Positions 17,671-26,623 are shown, numbered from the stretch's first letter. The stretch is DNA of 64,000 nucleotides from Bacillus_BA songklensis (GCF_042649685.1 NZ_JBHRZT010000072.1:682001-746000), one strand, 5' to 3'. Program-made: numbers and translations. The notes: generated by a model from the letters alone, not told the origin.

Positions 17671-18109
17671 GGCTGTGACCGATATGCCGGAACGCTTGCT
17701 TTACCTTTCGCTTCTCCCTTTTGTACGGGATGTCCAGCTGCTGAAGTAATTCCTCGACTAAATAGTCATATTGCACAAGCATTTCATTTTCTTCGAACTG
17801 CGCAGGAAGATGGCGGTTTCCTAGTTGGTGGGCAATTTCCCCCATTTGCTGGATGGAGGTGGGACAAATCGTGATGATGTCGTCCTCCAATACTTGAATG
17901 ACGATCATATTCCGCTCATCCATGTATAGAATATCTCCATCCAGCAGCTCTCTATTTTCTTTTAGGCGTATGCCGATTTCCTTTCCGTGGTCGGTTGTAA
18001 CCCGCTGGATCCGCTTGAGCAGTGCATCGCTTTCCATATATACCCGTTCAATATGAGGAGCTTTCTTTTCCATCGCAGCGATATTTCCTATCACCTTTTC
18101 AATAATCAT
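17663..18109 (-). CDS. ureE: Urease nickel metallochaperone UreE
   Basis: A 148-residue protein with an N-terminal peptide-binding domain and a C-terminal metal domain including GNRHLPAQFEENEMLV, whose His corresponds to the central nickel-binding His of UreE. It ends with a short His-containing tail (FRHIGHSHD), much less His-rich than Klebsiella UreE. It lies 11 bases after ureC. Confidence 0.94.
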   Translation of the reverse strand: MIIEKVIGNIAAMEKKAPHIERVYMESDALLKRIQRVTTDHGKEIGIRLKENRELLDGDILYMDERNMIVIQVLEDDIITICPTSIQQMGEIAHQLGNRHLPAQFEENEMLVQYDYLVEELLQQLDIPYKREKRKVKQAFRHIGHSHD

Positions 18110-18120
18110 CTTCCATCACC

Positions 18121-19830
18121 TCAAAATAAAAAATATCGTTGTGCCATCGGCAATGTTTCTGCCGGTTCACATGTTACAAGCTGACCATCAACTTTTACTT
18201 CATAAGTTTGCGGATCGACCTGGATTTCCGGTGTTTCTCCGTTTAGTTCCATATCCTGTTTCGTTAAATGTCTTATATTGGACACGATTTTGATGATTTT
18301 CTTTAAACCGAGCTGATGATGAACTCCCTTTTCATATGCGGCTTTAGATAAAAATGTAATCGACGTTTTGTGAACGGCTGACCCGAAACTTGCAAACATC
18401 GGCCGATATAAGACAGGCTGAGGAGTAGGAATGGACGCGTTCGGATCACCCATGATACTGTGGGCAATCATTCCCCCCTTCAGCACAAGGTCTGGCTTCA
18501 CTCCGAAAAAAGCCGGATTCCAGACGACTAAATCAGCCAGTTTCCCTACTGCTATCGAGCCGACATAGTCGGAAATTCCGTGTGCAACAGCCGGATTGAT
18601 TGTGTATTTGGCGATATAGCGCTTTACGCGGAAATTATCCCCCACTCCTGTATCTTGATCTAATTTTCCCCGCTGTTTTTTCATTTTGTCAGCGGTTTGC
18701 CATGTTCGTGATAGAACCTCTCCGACACGGCCCATTGCCTGTGAATCTGAACTGATCATACTAAAAACGCCAAGATCGTGCAGGATGTCTTCTGCCGCAA
18801 TCGTTTCTTTTCGAATGCGGGAATCCGCAAAGGCAATGTCCTCAGGGACGGAGGGGTCAAGATGGTGGCAAACCATCAACATATCTAAATGTTCTTCCAG
18901 TGTATTGATCGTATACGGGCGGGTAGGATTTGTAGAAGAAGGCAAGATGTTAGGAAAACTCGCAGCCTTTATGATATCCGGAGCGTGCCCTCCTCCTGCC
19001 CCTTCTGTATGATACGTGTGGATAACCCGCCCATCGATCGCTTTGATCGTATTCTCGACAAATCCTCCCTCATTTAATGTGTCGGTATGCATCGCGACCT
19101 GGATATCGTATTCGTCCGCAACCGTTAAGCATGTATCGATTGCCGCCGCCGTCGTTCCCCAATCCTCATGCAGTTTCAAACCGATGGCCCCGGCCTCAAT
19201 TTGCTCAATGAGCGGTTCTTTGGCGGATGCATTTCCTTTCCCTAAAAATCCGAGATTCATCGGAAAAGACTCTCCCGCCTCCAACATGCGATGGATGTTC
19301 CACTCACCCGGCGTACATGTTGTCGCATTCGTACCCGTGGCAGGGCCGGTCCCGCCGCCAATCATCGTCGTAATGCCGGATGACAGCGCCGTTTCGATTT
19401 GCTGGGGACATATAAAATGGATATGGGCATCGATTCCGCCTGCGGTGATGATCATTCCTTCTGCAGCAATAATCTCGGTTGCCGCTCCGATCACCATATT
19501 CACTCCATCCATTAACAACGGGTTGCCCGCTTTGCCGATTGCCGCGATCAGTCCGTCTTTTACCCCGATATCGGCTTTATAAATGCCGGCATAATCGACA
19601 ATGATGGCATTCGTCAAAACGAGATCCATCACCGCTTCTCTTGTTGCAAGCGGATGCTGACCCATACCGTCACGGATGACTTTCCCGCCTCCGAATTTCA
19701 CTTCATCGCCATATGTCGTGAAGTCTCGTTCGATTTCGATAAAAAGGTCCGTATCGGCAAGACGGACGGCATCACCTGTTGTCGGACCGAACATATCGGC
19801 ATATTGTTTCCGGGACATGCAAAAACTCAT
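18121..19830 (-). CDS. ureC: Urease alpha subunit UreC
   Basis: A 569-residue catalytic subunit. The nickel ligands are visible in order: His-x-His in GGIDAHIHFICPQQ, the carbamylated Lys in GAIGLKLHEDWG, His in VAMHTDTLNEGGF, His in YHTEGAGGGHAPD and Asp in MISSDSQAMGR. The active-site flap reads MVCHHLDPS. It hydrolyses urea to ammonia and carbamate in the cytosol. The ATG overlaps the ureB stop by four bases. Nothing essential is missing, so the enzyme should be active. Confidence 0.98.
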   Translation of the reverse strand: MSFCMSRKQYADMFGPTTGDAVRLADTDLFIEIERDFTTYGDEVKFGGGKVIRDGMGQHPLATREAVMDLVLTNAIIVDYAGIYKADIGVKDGLIAAIGKAGNPLLMDGVNMVIGAATEIIAAEGMIITAGGIDAHIHFICPQQIETALSSGITTMIGGGTGPATGTNATTCTPGEWNIHRMLEAGESFPMNLGFLGKGNASAKEPLIEQIEAGAIGLKLHEDWGTTAAAIDTCLTVADEYDIQVAMHTDTLNEGGFVENTIKAIDGRVIHTYHTEGAGGGHAPDIIKAASFPNILPSSTNPTRPYTINTLEEHLDMLMVCHHLDPSVPEDIAFADSRIRKETIAAEDILHDLGVFSMISSDSQAMGRVGEVLSRTWQTADKMKKQRGKLDQDTGVGDNFRVKRYIAKYTINPAVAHGISDYVGSIAVGKLADLVVWNPAFFGVKPDLVLKGGMIAHSIMGDPNASIPTPQPVLYRPMFASFGSAVHKTSITFLSKAAYEKGVHHQLGLKKIIKIVSNIRHLTKQDMELNGETPEIQVDPQTYEVKVDGQLVTCEPAETLPMAQRYFLF

Positions 19831-20150
19831 GATTTCTCCCCCTTATCAAGCGGTCCATTCGTTGCGTTATTTAATCCGTACACAAACCGCTCTCCTGAAA
19901 ATGGCACCAACTGTATTTCTTTTGCATCCCCAGGCTCAAATCGAACCGCCGTACCTGCGGGAATGTCCAAATGCATCCCGAATGATTTTTCGCGTATAAA
20001 TTCGAGCGCGGAGTTCGCTTCGAAAAAATGAAAATGTGAACCTACTTGTATGGGACGATCTCCCCGGTTCAAGACGGTTAGTTTCACGACTTCTTTGCCG
20101 TGATTACAAAGGATGCCATCTGACCGTAGTATAAACTCTCCCGGCTTCAT
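19827..20150 (-). CDS. ureB: Urease beta subunit UreB
   Basis: A 107-residue structural subunit with MKPGEFIL, GDRPIQVGSHFHFFEAN, GMHLDIPAGTAVRFEPGD and FVYGLNNATNGPLD, all standard UreB signatures. It starts 18 bases after ureA and is coupled to ureC. Confidence 0.97.
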   Translation of the reverse strand: MKPGEFILRSDGILCNHGKEVVKLTVLNRGDRPIQVGSHFHFFEANSALEFIREKSFGMHLDIPAGTAVRFEPGDAKEIQLVPFSGERFVYGLNNATNGPLDKGEKS

Positions 20151-20168
20151 CTGTTTCCCCTCCCATTT

Positions 20169-20471
20169 TCAACGAATCGGCTCATGAACGGTCACAAGCT
20201 TCGTTCCATCCGGAAAGGTGGCTTCTACTTGAATATCATGAATCATATCCGCTACCCCTTCCATCACATCTTCTGCTGATAAAATGGTCGCTCCGTATTG
20301 CATCAGCTCCGCCACACTTCTTCCGTCTCTTGCCCCTTCCATCACCTCATATGTAATAATGGCGACAGCTTCAGGGTAATTCAGTTTGAGCCCCCTTTGC
20401 TGACGGCGGCGGGCCAAATCTGCCGCGATGACAACCATGAGCTTCTCTTGCTCCCGTGCTGTTAACCTCAT
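20169..20471 (-). CDS. ureA: Urease gamma subunit UreA
   Basis: A 100-residue subunit with the conserved LTAREQEKLMVVIAADLARR, LNYPEAVAIIT and TFPDGTKLVTVHEPIR segments. It is the first gene of the operon. AAGGAAG precedes the ATG. The leader is about 280 bases, long for a simple operon, and is discussed under the promoter and small RNA entries. Confidence 0.97.
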   Translation of the reverse strand: MRLTAREQEKLMVVIAADLARRRQQRGLKLNYPEAVAIITYEVMEGARDGRSVAELMQYGATILSAEDVMEGVADMIHDIQVEATFPDGTKLVTVHEPIR

Positions 20472-20601
20472 ATTTTTCTTCCTTTCTTTTATTCTCTTAG
20501 TCTATACGACTAGATGGTGTTGAATCTCACCTGCCGTTAAAATTGTTTCGAGAATATGTTTCCCGTTTCAACACCCCTTATCAGATTCCAATTAGGTGTG
20601 A

Positions 20602-20684
20602 TATAATCAGAATCAGGCATATGCATGCTGACCATTTATGCCTGTTCTACAAAAGCTTCTCGCTGCCATGGGAAGCTTTTTTTA
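20602..20684 (+). ncRNA. Candidate small RNA antisense to the urease leader
   Basis: On the plus strand, TATAAT at 20602-20607 with a weak -35 TTATCA at 20578-20583 (18-base spacing) would start RNA near 20614. The predicted RNA has hairpin AGGCATA/TATGCCT (20616-20643) and then a clear terminator, AAAAGCTTC (20651-20659) and complement (20672-20680) followed by seven T. No reading frame fits inside. It lies opposite the ureA leader, so it could base-pair with that mRNA. Not matched to a known family. Confidence 0.5.
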
Positions 20685-20727
20685 TTTTGTCATCCGACCC
20701 CCATCTGTCATGAACATTAACATTACA

Positions 20728-20744
20728 TGTTAAGTATTCTAACA
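20728..20744. promoter_or_regulatory. GlnR/TnrA box of the urease operon
   Basis: TGTTAAGTATTCTAACA fits the consensus TGTNAN7TNACA at every defined position. It sits about 10-25 bases downstream of the predicted urease start site, where binding would block transcription, so nitrogen-excess repression by GlnR (or TnrA control) is the likely meaning. Confidence 0.8.
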
Positions 20745-20759
20745 TTAGATGATAGTTAA

Positions 20760-20787
20760 ATTATATTAAATTTTCTGATAAAATCAA
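20760..20787 (-). promoter_or_regulatory. Urease promoter with overlapping CodY-like box
   Basis: On the minus strand TTGATT, 16 bases, then TATAAT (plus-strand 20760-20765), giving a start near 20753. AATTTTCTGATAAAA at 20769-20783 matches 12 of 15 positions of the CodY box AATTTTCWGAAAATT and overlaps the spacer, consistent with CodY repression as known for B. subtilis ureABC. Confidence 0.6.
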
Positions 20788-21001
20788 GGTTTTTTGAGTA
20801 AATTTCATCCATTTTTATTAATGGAAGCGTTAACAATTATAAGTTAGAGCCATTTATTGTTTTGATAAGACAGCTTCTTTATCGCGTGAAGAATGCTCAT
20901 TAAAATAAGAACATACTATTTTAAGTACGGTTTCCAGGCACCTTTTTCTGGGCGCCGCATAAATTGAGGGTAGATCAGTTTAGAGGGGAGCGTATGCCAG
21001 T

Positions 21002-21679
21002 ATGAAGGTGCCGCCAAAAGGGATGTCCCCCCATTGCCTGCGAATTCCCAAGATTTTTGATTGGGTGAATCGTACAACGTCAATTAAGCTAAGGGAAAAA
21101 ATCCAAATCCGCTTCGAATCTGAAAATCATTCAGATGACTGCTCTTTCCAAGACATAAAAAAAGTAAATTGCTTTCTATCTGATCGTCATGGCCATTCCG
21201 TTTCTCCATCCCACCACGATACAATTGAATGTAGTGAATTGACTTCACCAAAAGATAGAACCGATATCCAAACATGGACTCCGAAAGGAAACGCCGTGAC
21301 GCTGCAACGAGTGGATCTCTTAAAACAAGGATTCGTGACCGTCCAATTGTTGAATCAAAAAGAACAAGTATGCCTCCAGCGTACGTTGCCGTTTTCCGAA
21401 GTTGAAACGCTACTTTTATACGCTCCTCCCGGAATCGACGTCGATTGTGAACTATTAGAAACAGATTGCAAAGCCCATATCATCCCTCCTCCTGATAAAT
21501 GCTCCTCTACCATTGAAGTAGTGATCATCATCCTTTTATGCCAACATATTGTGGCCCAAGCGGATGTCAAAGTCGAAATAATGGGCATTACCTGTAAACC
21601 GCGAAGCGAGTCCGTCGAGAACCTTCTCTGCCCGGACCCCGCGCCTCCTGAATCATGTTTCATTTTCCCCAATAGCTGA
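21002..21679 (+). CDS. Cysteine-containing hypothetical protein, possibly spore-surface
   Basis: A 225-residue soluble protein with ten or more Cys residues and no signal peptide. The N-terminal CLRIPKIFDWVNRTTSIKL and later IVAQADVKVEIMGITCKPR recall a pattern I have seen in Bacillus proteins annotated as hypothetical or spore-associated, but I cannot name a family. The tail is Pro/Cys-rich (LLCPDPAPPESCF). The start is uncertain: GAGGGGAG at 20983-20990 is 11 bases from ATG 21002, while a closer ATG at 20994 leads at once to a stop. Monocistronic with its own terminator. Confidence 0.55.
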   Translation: MKVPPKGMSPHCLRIPKIFDWVNRTTSIKLREKIQIRFESENHSDDCSFQDIKKVNCFLSDRHGHSVSPSHHDTIECSELTSPKDRTDIQTWTPKGNAVTLQRVDLLKQGFVTVQLLNQKEQVCLQRTLPFSEVETLLLYAPPGIDVDCELLETDCKAHIIPPPDKCSSTIEVVIIILLCQHIVAQADVKVEIMGITCKPRSESVENLLCPDPAPPESCFIFPNS

Positions 21680-21717
21680 AACGCCCTCATCATAAAAGAT
21701 GAAGGCGTTTTTTTTTG
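21680..21717 (+). terminator. Terminator of the preceding gene
   Basis: AAACGCC-CTCATC pairs with GATGA-AGGCGTTT around a short loop, followed by nine T, directly after the stop. Confidence 0.9.
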
Positions 21718-21762
21718 ACCATTTATATTTATTCGGGATACGGGACCTTGAGATTTAAATCT

Positions 21763-22881
21763 TTATGGCTCTAAAGCCAACGAGGATGAAGGATTAAAAC
21801 GAATTAATTCCTCTAGAATATGCTCCCTCTCCTCCACATATCGTTCAATCCGTTTGTTCATACGATTTCGTTCCATATCATTCTGCAGCAAGCTTTTCAG
21901 TTGTTCTTCAAACGGGACATCGAACTGTAATGGAATAATAAGCTGTTTTTTCGTTAAATACTCAACATTGATTTGTTCCTGTCCCGGTAAGGCAGTGTGG
22001 ATGAATATCGGCAGCCGTTTGATCAAAGCTTCGCTTAGTGTAATCCCCCCGGCTTTTGTGACGATCGCATCCGCTTGATTATACAGCTCATTCATTTGAT
22101 TGCGATCTGAGATATATGGCAGCGGCTTGATGCATGGATTTTTCCATGATAAAAGCTCTTCGTACAATCTTTGATTATTTCCGCATAACACGTTGAATTG
22201 ATAAGATGAATGGAAACTCACTTGTTTCAAATAATGCGTTACATTTCCAAGTCCGCCGTTTCCTCCCGCAACCAAAATAACGGGTTTGTCCTGTTTTCGT
22301 GCTGTTTGGGAACGATAAAAACCGGGGTGGACAGGGATACCAGTTACAAAAATTTGCTTTTCCCCGATTCCCCATCTACTCATTAAATATTCTTTCGCTT
22401 CTTTATCCGGAACAAAATGGAAGTCAACATCCTTTATTCCCCATACATCATTGATGAAAAAATCTGTATAGACATTGATGACCGGTATTTTAATAACATT
22501 CCTGCGTTTCAAAGCACTGAGGAGCTTGGATGGGAAGCAATGCGTGCAAACAACCAGGTCTGGTTTTTCTTCTTCAAGCAGCCGCATTAACTTTTGATCA
22601 AATAACCAGTGCCTGTCCTTTTGGCGATTTTTTGACAGAGGATGAGAATGATACATATGCTGACGGTAAAACGACTCATAATGCCTTGGGAATAAACGAA
22701 TCCATTTCAAGTAAAAAGATGATATCATTCGTTCAATCGGTTCATTCCAATAGCTTAAAAAATCGATTTTTTTACAATCCACACTCGGATAAACTTGCTG
22801 AATGTTCGCCATCAACGCATCTGCCGCCTTATGATGGCCGGAAGGCATTTGAAATAATGGCATAAACAAAATCTTCTTCAA
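21763..22881 (-). CDS. MGDG-synthase/UgtP-like diacylglycerol glycosyltransferase (copy 1)
   Basis: A 372-residue GT28-type enzyme with the N-terminal PLFQMPSGHHKAADAL of processive diacylglycerol glucosyltransferases, VVCTHCFPSKLL, a glycine-rich VAGGNGGLGNV nucleotide site and the donor motif AIVTKAGGITLSEAL...ALPGQEQINVEYL. Start TTG 22881 is taken because AGGGGGAG is correctly spaced for it and it gives MKKILFMPLF. It is the last of three minus-strand genes (deacetylase, DedA, this), probably one operon. A paralogue of similar length lies at 27689-28834. Likely membrane glycolipid or teichoic-acid anchor synthesis. Confidence 0.85.
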   Translation of the reverse strand: MKKILFMPLFQMPSGHHKAADALMANIQQVYPSVDCKKIDFLSYWNEPIERMISSFYLKWIRLFPRHYESFYRQHMYHSHPLSKNRQKDRHWLFDQKLMRLLEEEKPDLVVCTHCFPSKLLSALKRRNVIKIPVINVYTDFFINDVWGIKDVDFHFVPDKEAKEYLMSRWGIGEKQIFVTGIPVHPGFYRSQTARKQDKPVILVAGGNGGLGNVTHYLKQVSFHSSYQFNVLCGNNQRLYEELLSWKNPCIKPLPYISDRNQMNELYNQADAIVTKAGGITLSEALIKRLPIFIHTALPGQEQINVEYLTKKQLIIPLQFDVPFEEQLKSLLQNDMERNRMNKRIERYVEEREHILEELIRFNPSSSLALEP

Positions 22882-22914
22882 CCACAACTCCCCCTAAACG
22901 ACTCTATCTCCTGA

Positions 22915-23490
22915 TCATGCTGTCACTCTTTTACCGAATTTACGCCAAATCACATACAAAACAAATCCCCCGCCAAAAACGAGTGGAAAATAAAACACAT
23001 CAATCGATCCACCGACATAATAGCCGAGAAAAAGAAACGTACATGTCCAAATGGCACTTCCCGACACGGACAGGATCAGAAAAAGCCAAAACGTATAGTG
23101 GCTGATTCCCGCAAGATAAGGTGATAACTGACGAAGCCCTGGAATGAAAAAACCAAATAAAATGGTCCATTTTCCGTACTTGCTGAACCCTTTTTCTGCT
23201 TTTCTCAACTTTTCTTCGTTAAAGCCAATATATTTTCCGTATTTATATAAAAAAGGTGCCCCAATGAAATATCCTGCAACATAAGCGACAACCATCCCTA
23301 CACTCGTACCCAAAAACGCATTTAATAAACTCCGGTCCAGTGATAATTGGTTCTTAGAAATAAGGACACCGAGCAGAAGGAGAAACGATTCTTCAGGGGC
23401 TGGAATTCCGACAATTCCGCAAAACAGGATCACAAATATAACGATTGGTCCAAATAGGCGAATATAATCTGAAATAAACTGTAAGTCCAT
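22915..23490 (-). CDS. DedA-family membrane protein (YkoX-like)
   Basis: A 191-residue protein from ATG 23490, which has GGAGGAA upstream. Motifs FCGIVGIPAPEESFLLLLG, GFNEEKLRKAEKGFSKYG and FIPGLRQLSPYLAGIS are the DedA landmarks, including the acidic and Arg residues needed by DedA transporters. DedA proteins are implicated in lipid carrier or phospholipid scrambling and in membrane potential. Neighbours in the operon act on lipids and polysaccharide, which fits. B. subtilis ykoX belongs to the same chromosomal family as the yko-like genes to the right. Confidence 0.88.
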   Translation of the reverse strand: MDLQFISDYIRLFGPIVIFVILFCGIVGIPAPEESFLLLLGVLISKNQLSLDRSLLNAFLGTSVGMVVAYVAGYFIGAPFLYKYGKYIGFNEEKLRKAEKGFSKYGKWTILFGFFIPGLRQLSPYLAGISHYTFWLFLILSVSGSAIWTCTFLFLGYYVGGSIDVFYFPLVFGGGFVLYVIWRKFGKRVTA

Positions 23491-23510
23491 AAATTCCTCC
23501 AACACATTTC

Positions 23511-24209
23511 TTATGTGTCTTGAAGCAGCGTACGAACAGTTACACTTTTGTACCCTCTCTCTTTTACATAAGGAAGGAATTGTTCTAGTGCTTCAAGCAT
23601 CATCTCAGGCGCTTCTTGGTCCGCTCCGAATGTATCTCCATTATCATGTAAGACAAAAATGGCGCCGTCACTTAAACGACTTCTCATGTTTCTTGCTAAC
23701 CGGTTTTTTCCCATACTTAATTTCCAATCCTGAAAAATGTCAGACCACATCACAACTTGAAAAGGTTTTACCACAAAAAGAGTACTAATATTAAAATGCC
23801 CCCAAGGAGGCCGGTAATAAACAGGAGTATCTCCCGTTAACTCAATGATGGCTTCCCTCGACCGACGCAGCTGCTTCCCCACCTGAAACGGAGTCATCAC
23901 CCAGGTACTAATATGCTCGTCATGATGGACACCGATTTCATGTCCCTCATCCCTCATTCTTTGAATGATTTCAGGATGACGTCTGGCATTTGTCGTGACA
24001 ACAAAAAATGTTGCTTTCATATCAAATTCCTTTAACAAATCCAACAGTCGAGATGTATAAACAGGATGGGGACCATCGTCAAACGTGAGTGCGAACTGCT
24101 TGTCCTTTGGTTTTCTCTTTACAATTCTGTATGAAAAAGAACGAATTAAAATGGTAGGGATAATACTATAAATCGAAAATAATCCAATTAAACTAAACAT
24201 CCATTCCAT
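23511..24209 (-). CDS. Polysaccharide deacetylase family protein
   Basis: A 232-residue protein with an N-terminal membrane anchor (about residues 5-24) and a NodB domain: FALTFDDGPH (catalytic Asp pair), IGVHHDEHIS (zinc His residues), YYRPPWGH and FVLHDNGD. Expected to remove N-acetyl groups from peptidoglycan or a related polymer outside the membrane. First gene of the likely three-gene operon, 20 bases before dedA. The His motif is HHDEH rather than the commoner HSxxH. Confidence 0.88.
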   Translation of the reverse strand: MEWMFSLIGLFSIYSIIPTILIRSFSYRIVKRKPKDKQFALTFDDGPHPVYTSRLLDLLKEFDMKATFFVVTTNARRHPEIIQRMRDEGHEIGVHHDEHISTWVMTPFQVGKQLRRSREAIIELTGDTPVYYRPPWGHFNISTLFVVKPFQVVMWSDIFQDWKLSMGKNRLARNMRSRLSDGAIFVLHDNGDTFGADQEAPEMMLEALEQFLPYVKERGYKSVTVRTLLQDT

Positions 24210-24322
24210 TGTAAAAAATTCACCACTTTTTTGCTCTTAAACTTTTTGCTGTACTTTCATATTTTCAAAGATAATTTCCGGCTTTTTTTAAATAACGCCC
24301 AGAAAGAAACATAAAAGATGCA

Positions 24323-24532
24323 AATATATGAATCTACGTTAAATTTTTAACACCTATTATCTATTTTTGCTCTATTCGCATCTTTCTGTTTTTTCATCTT
24401 GAACGAGCTTACAAAGGTCTTCGTATAAGCGGCTGACAAGAACCCGTAAGGGAGATTGGCGGCCGCTTATGCGTAAATGATTTGCGTGGATGTTTTTTAT
24501 ACACGTCAAATGATTTATGTGGATTTATATAG
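24323..24532 (+). repeat. Dispersed hairpin repeat R2
   Basis: Full-length copy. It has left end ATATATGAATC, conserved block CTTTCTGTTTTTTCATCTTG, first hairpin TATAAGCGGCTGACAA... with GGCGGCCGCTTATGC (about 24423-24472), a degenerate second hairpin around GATGTTTTTTAT, and right end ATGTGGATTTATATAG. No coding frame. It sits between a deacetylase and an EEP gene. The remainder of 24210-24841 holds only the terminator at 24696. Confidence 0.9.
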
Positions 24533-24695
24533 TTACCATAAACAATATCTTAACGGAGAAAAGAAAAGATGGCTAGTCCAACGAACCCTTTTTTTCTCTT
24601 TTGGATTTGCCTGCCTATAAAACCATATGAGCGGGAAAGTTGTTACACCCCTTTTCAGCCTCAATCTGTCTGTTCAAAACATGGCAGGCACAAAA

Positions 24696-24729
24696 CAAAC
24701 GCAGCTCTTAATAAAAAGAGCTGCGTTTG
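24696..24729. terminator. Strong bidirectional hairpin terminator
   Basis: Perfect 14-bp arms CAAACGCAGCTCTT and complement around AATAAA. It lies 113 bases past the EEP gene stop on the minus strand. No other gene explains it. Confidence 0.8.
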
Positions 24730-24841
24730 CTTTTTACCCCGCATTAACAGGCAGTAAACCCCACTGATGGAAGTTTCCTTTATGATGACGATTCAATGGC
24801 CGCGATGACATGCCCTGTTCAACCTTAAGTTCCTTGCATGC

Positions 24842-25597
24842 CTAATGATGAGGGACTTTCTCAACAGGAAATTTGTATGATAGTGTTGCTTTTAAAGGCA
24901 GATGGTCAGAGCCTTTTGGCATCTTTGTCACAACTTCTGCTGCCATCACCTGGAAATTGCGGCTGACAAATATGTAGTCCAATCTCCTTCTTGGCCGAAG
25001 CGACGGATAAGTGAATCCTCCCCCCTTTCCCGCAATCTGCCAAACATCTTGAAGCCCATCGGTCATTTTTTTCCACCCTCTCGATCTCGGCTTCATATTC
25101 CAATCCCCCATGACAATAGCAGGACCGGAGCACTTATGAAGCTGGTTTACAATAAAGTCTGTTTGCTTTTTATGAAGAAAGGGATGAAGACTTAGATGGG
25201 TCACGTATATTTGAAGAGGCTGTTCATTCACTTGAATGGTAGCTTCAAGCAATGACCTTCCTTCGATTAGACCATATATAAAATCAAACGGATAGCTCTT
25301 TTTTGTGATAATCGGATAGCGGGACAAAAGAGCATTTCCATACTGCCGTACTGTCGTTGAATGTTTAGGCTTTAAAGAAAGTGATGGACTGAAAGCTTGA
25401 TGCATGTTTAGTTTTTTTGCAAGCCAGCCGACCTGGTCTTCATCGTAACTCCGCTTGGAAAAATATTTATCAACCTCGTTAAGACCGATGATATCCGCGC
25501 CGCTTTTTTCAATCACTTCGGCAATTCGATTCAAGTCCACTTGTTTATCCATGCCCTTGCCATGGTGAATATTGTAGGTCATGACCTTGAATTGCAA
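24842..25597 (-). CDS. Endonuclease/exonuclease/phosphatase (EEP) family protein
   Basis: A 251-residue EEP-fold protein with MTYNIHHG, IIGLNEVD (metal Glu), YVTHLSLHP, VMGDWNMKP and GSDHLPLKATL (catalytic His). Start TTG 25597 is preferred: AGAGGAGATG lies eight bases upstream, whereas the annotatable ATG codons at 25621 and 25582 have no ribosome-binding site. No signal peptide. Substrate may be a phosphodiester in nucleic acid or lipid. The lipid-gene neighbourhood hints at the latter but does not prove it. Confidence 0.85.
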   Translation of the reverse strand: MQFKVMTYNIHHGKGMDKQVDLNRIAEVIEKSGADIIGLNEVDKYFSKRSYDEDQVGWLAKKLNMHQAFSPSLSLKPKHSTTVRQYGNALLSRYPIITKKSYPFDFIYGLIEGRSLLEATIQVNEQPLQIYVTHLSLHPFLHKKQTDFIVNQLHKCSGPAIVMGDWNMKPRSRGWKKMTDGLQDVWQIAGKGGGFTYPSLRPRRRLDYIFVSRNFQVMAAEVVTKMPKGSDHLPLKATLSYKFPVEKVPHH

Positions 25598-25982
25598 AAT
25601 ACCATCTCCTCTAAACTCCATTTAGTAAGGTTATTTACATAATAAAGTATATCTTTAATTGACCTTAGAAGACCCGGCTTCATCGGTTCTCTTCAATGGC
25701 TTCCATCATTGATGGGTCGTTTTTCTTTATCATTAACCCGCACTAATCCGGGAAGTTTGTGATGATATGTACCCGTTAAAAGCGAACCATCTAGTTTGGC
25801 CGGCGTTTTTATATTTCCTTTTTTGCTGTTGGCCTATGCAATAAGGTAAGGAGATATTCTTTATTCTTCCTTGGTAAAACAGCCTGAGTTTCCCAAAATA
25901 TTTTCCCGAAAAAAATACAAAATAATCTTGCCGAAAACTCCTAAGGGAAATGAAAGGATAGTGAAAGGATAGTGAAAGGAAT
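25598..25982. other. Intergenic region, no gene seen
   Basis: Divergent upstream region of the EEP and YkoP-like genes. It contains an imperfect hairpin GACCC...GGGTC followed by GTTTTTC (25672-25720) and a GC-rich GGCCGGCG stretch at 25800. Just before the next gene is a short triplication of GAAAGGATAGT. No confident promoter. Confidence 0.4.
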
Positions 25983-26543
25983 ATGAGAAGTTATTTATTG
26001 GTTGCCTGGAATTTATTTGATCCAATATATTACAGCCTTACCCGTTTAACATATATTTATAACGAAATCCCTGAGGAAAATATTTTACGCGTCAGACTCA
26101 CTCGTTACAAGGGGAAAGACGCGATCCTTTCCGATGGTACACAGATCAATAAAAACGATATTTTAGTGAAAATCCATCTGCATAATGTCCATTTATTAAA
26201 TAAAATGCAGCATATTAAAAGCGATATAAAAAGAGGTCGATTCATTTATCAATCGATCAGAAAATCTTTGCCGAGCCTTGTGTCTTATATTCAAAAACAT
26301 GATAAATCCGATGAAATCAAAGGCATAATCGGCATTACCATGTTGGACAGAGGGGCCGATCGACTTGGTTTTGAGATTGTTCCCATTTCTAATCCTTTGT
26401 ACAAATGGTATAAATGGACAAGTTTATTGCCCATCAATATGTTATCCACCACGAGTCCCTCTTTAAAAAATGTCTTAAAGCAATCGGGGCCAAGCTATTT
26501 ATTTATGTCAAAGGCAAAATTATCGAGTATGTACAAAGTATAA
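25983..26543 (+). CDS. YkoP-like protein of unknown function
   Basis: A 186-residue protein resembling B. subtilis YkoP (MRSYLLVAWNLFDPIYYSLTRL start, then LSDGTQINKNDILVKIHLHN). No signal peptide and no catalytic motif that I can identify. GAAAGGA repeats supply the ribosome-binding site. It neighbours a YkoQ-like phosphoesterase and a glycosyltransferase, as in the yko region of B. subtilis, suggesting a common envelope-lipid function. That is inference from synteny. Confidence 0.75.
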   Translation: MRSYLLVAWNLFDPIYYSLTRLTYIYNEIPEENILRVRLTRYKGKDAILSDGTQINKNDILVKIHLHNVHLLNKMQHIKSDIKRGRFIYQSIRKSLPSLVSYIQKHDKSDEIKGIIGITMLDRGADRLGFEIVPISNPLYKWYKWTSLLPINMLSTTSPSLKNVLKQSGPSYLFMSKAKLSSMYKV

Positions 26544-26623
26544 AAGCGCAATTGGTCACTGTTTTTCAATGCGTCTGGTTTCCCGCCTTACCCATTTTTA
26601 ACGGGACAATCAGTAGGCAAAAA

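Noticed and set aside
20614..20684. Plus-strand hairpins as a urease-leader riboswitch
   Set aside because: The terminator T run is on the plus strand, opposite to the urease genes, so a separate small RNA fits better.
24569..24757. 62-codon plus-strand frame over the terminator at 24696
   Set aside because: It runs through a perfect hairpin terminator and lacks a ribosome-binding site.
24742..24841. Open frame continuing in phase after the EEP gene stop (KELKVEQGMSSRPL...)
   Set aside because: It follows a normal TAG stop and has no start with a ribosome-binding site. Read-through is not supported by anything visible.
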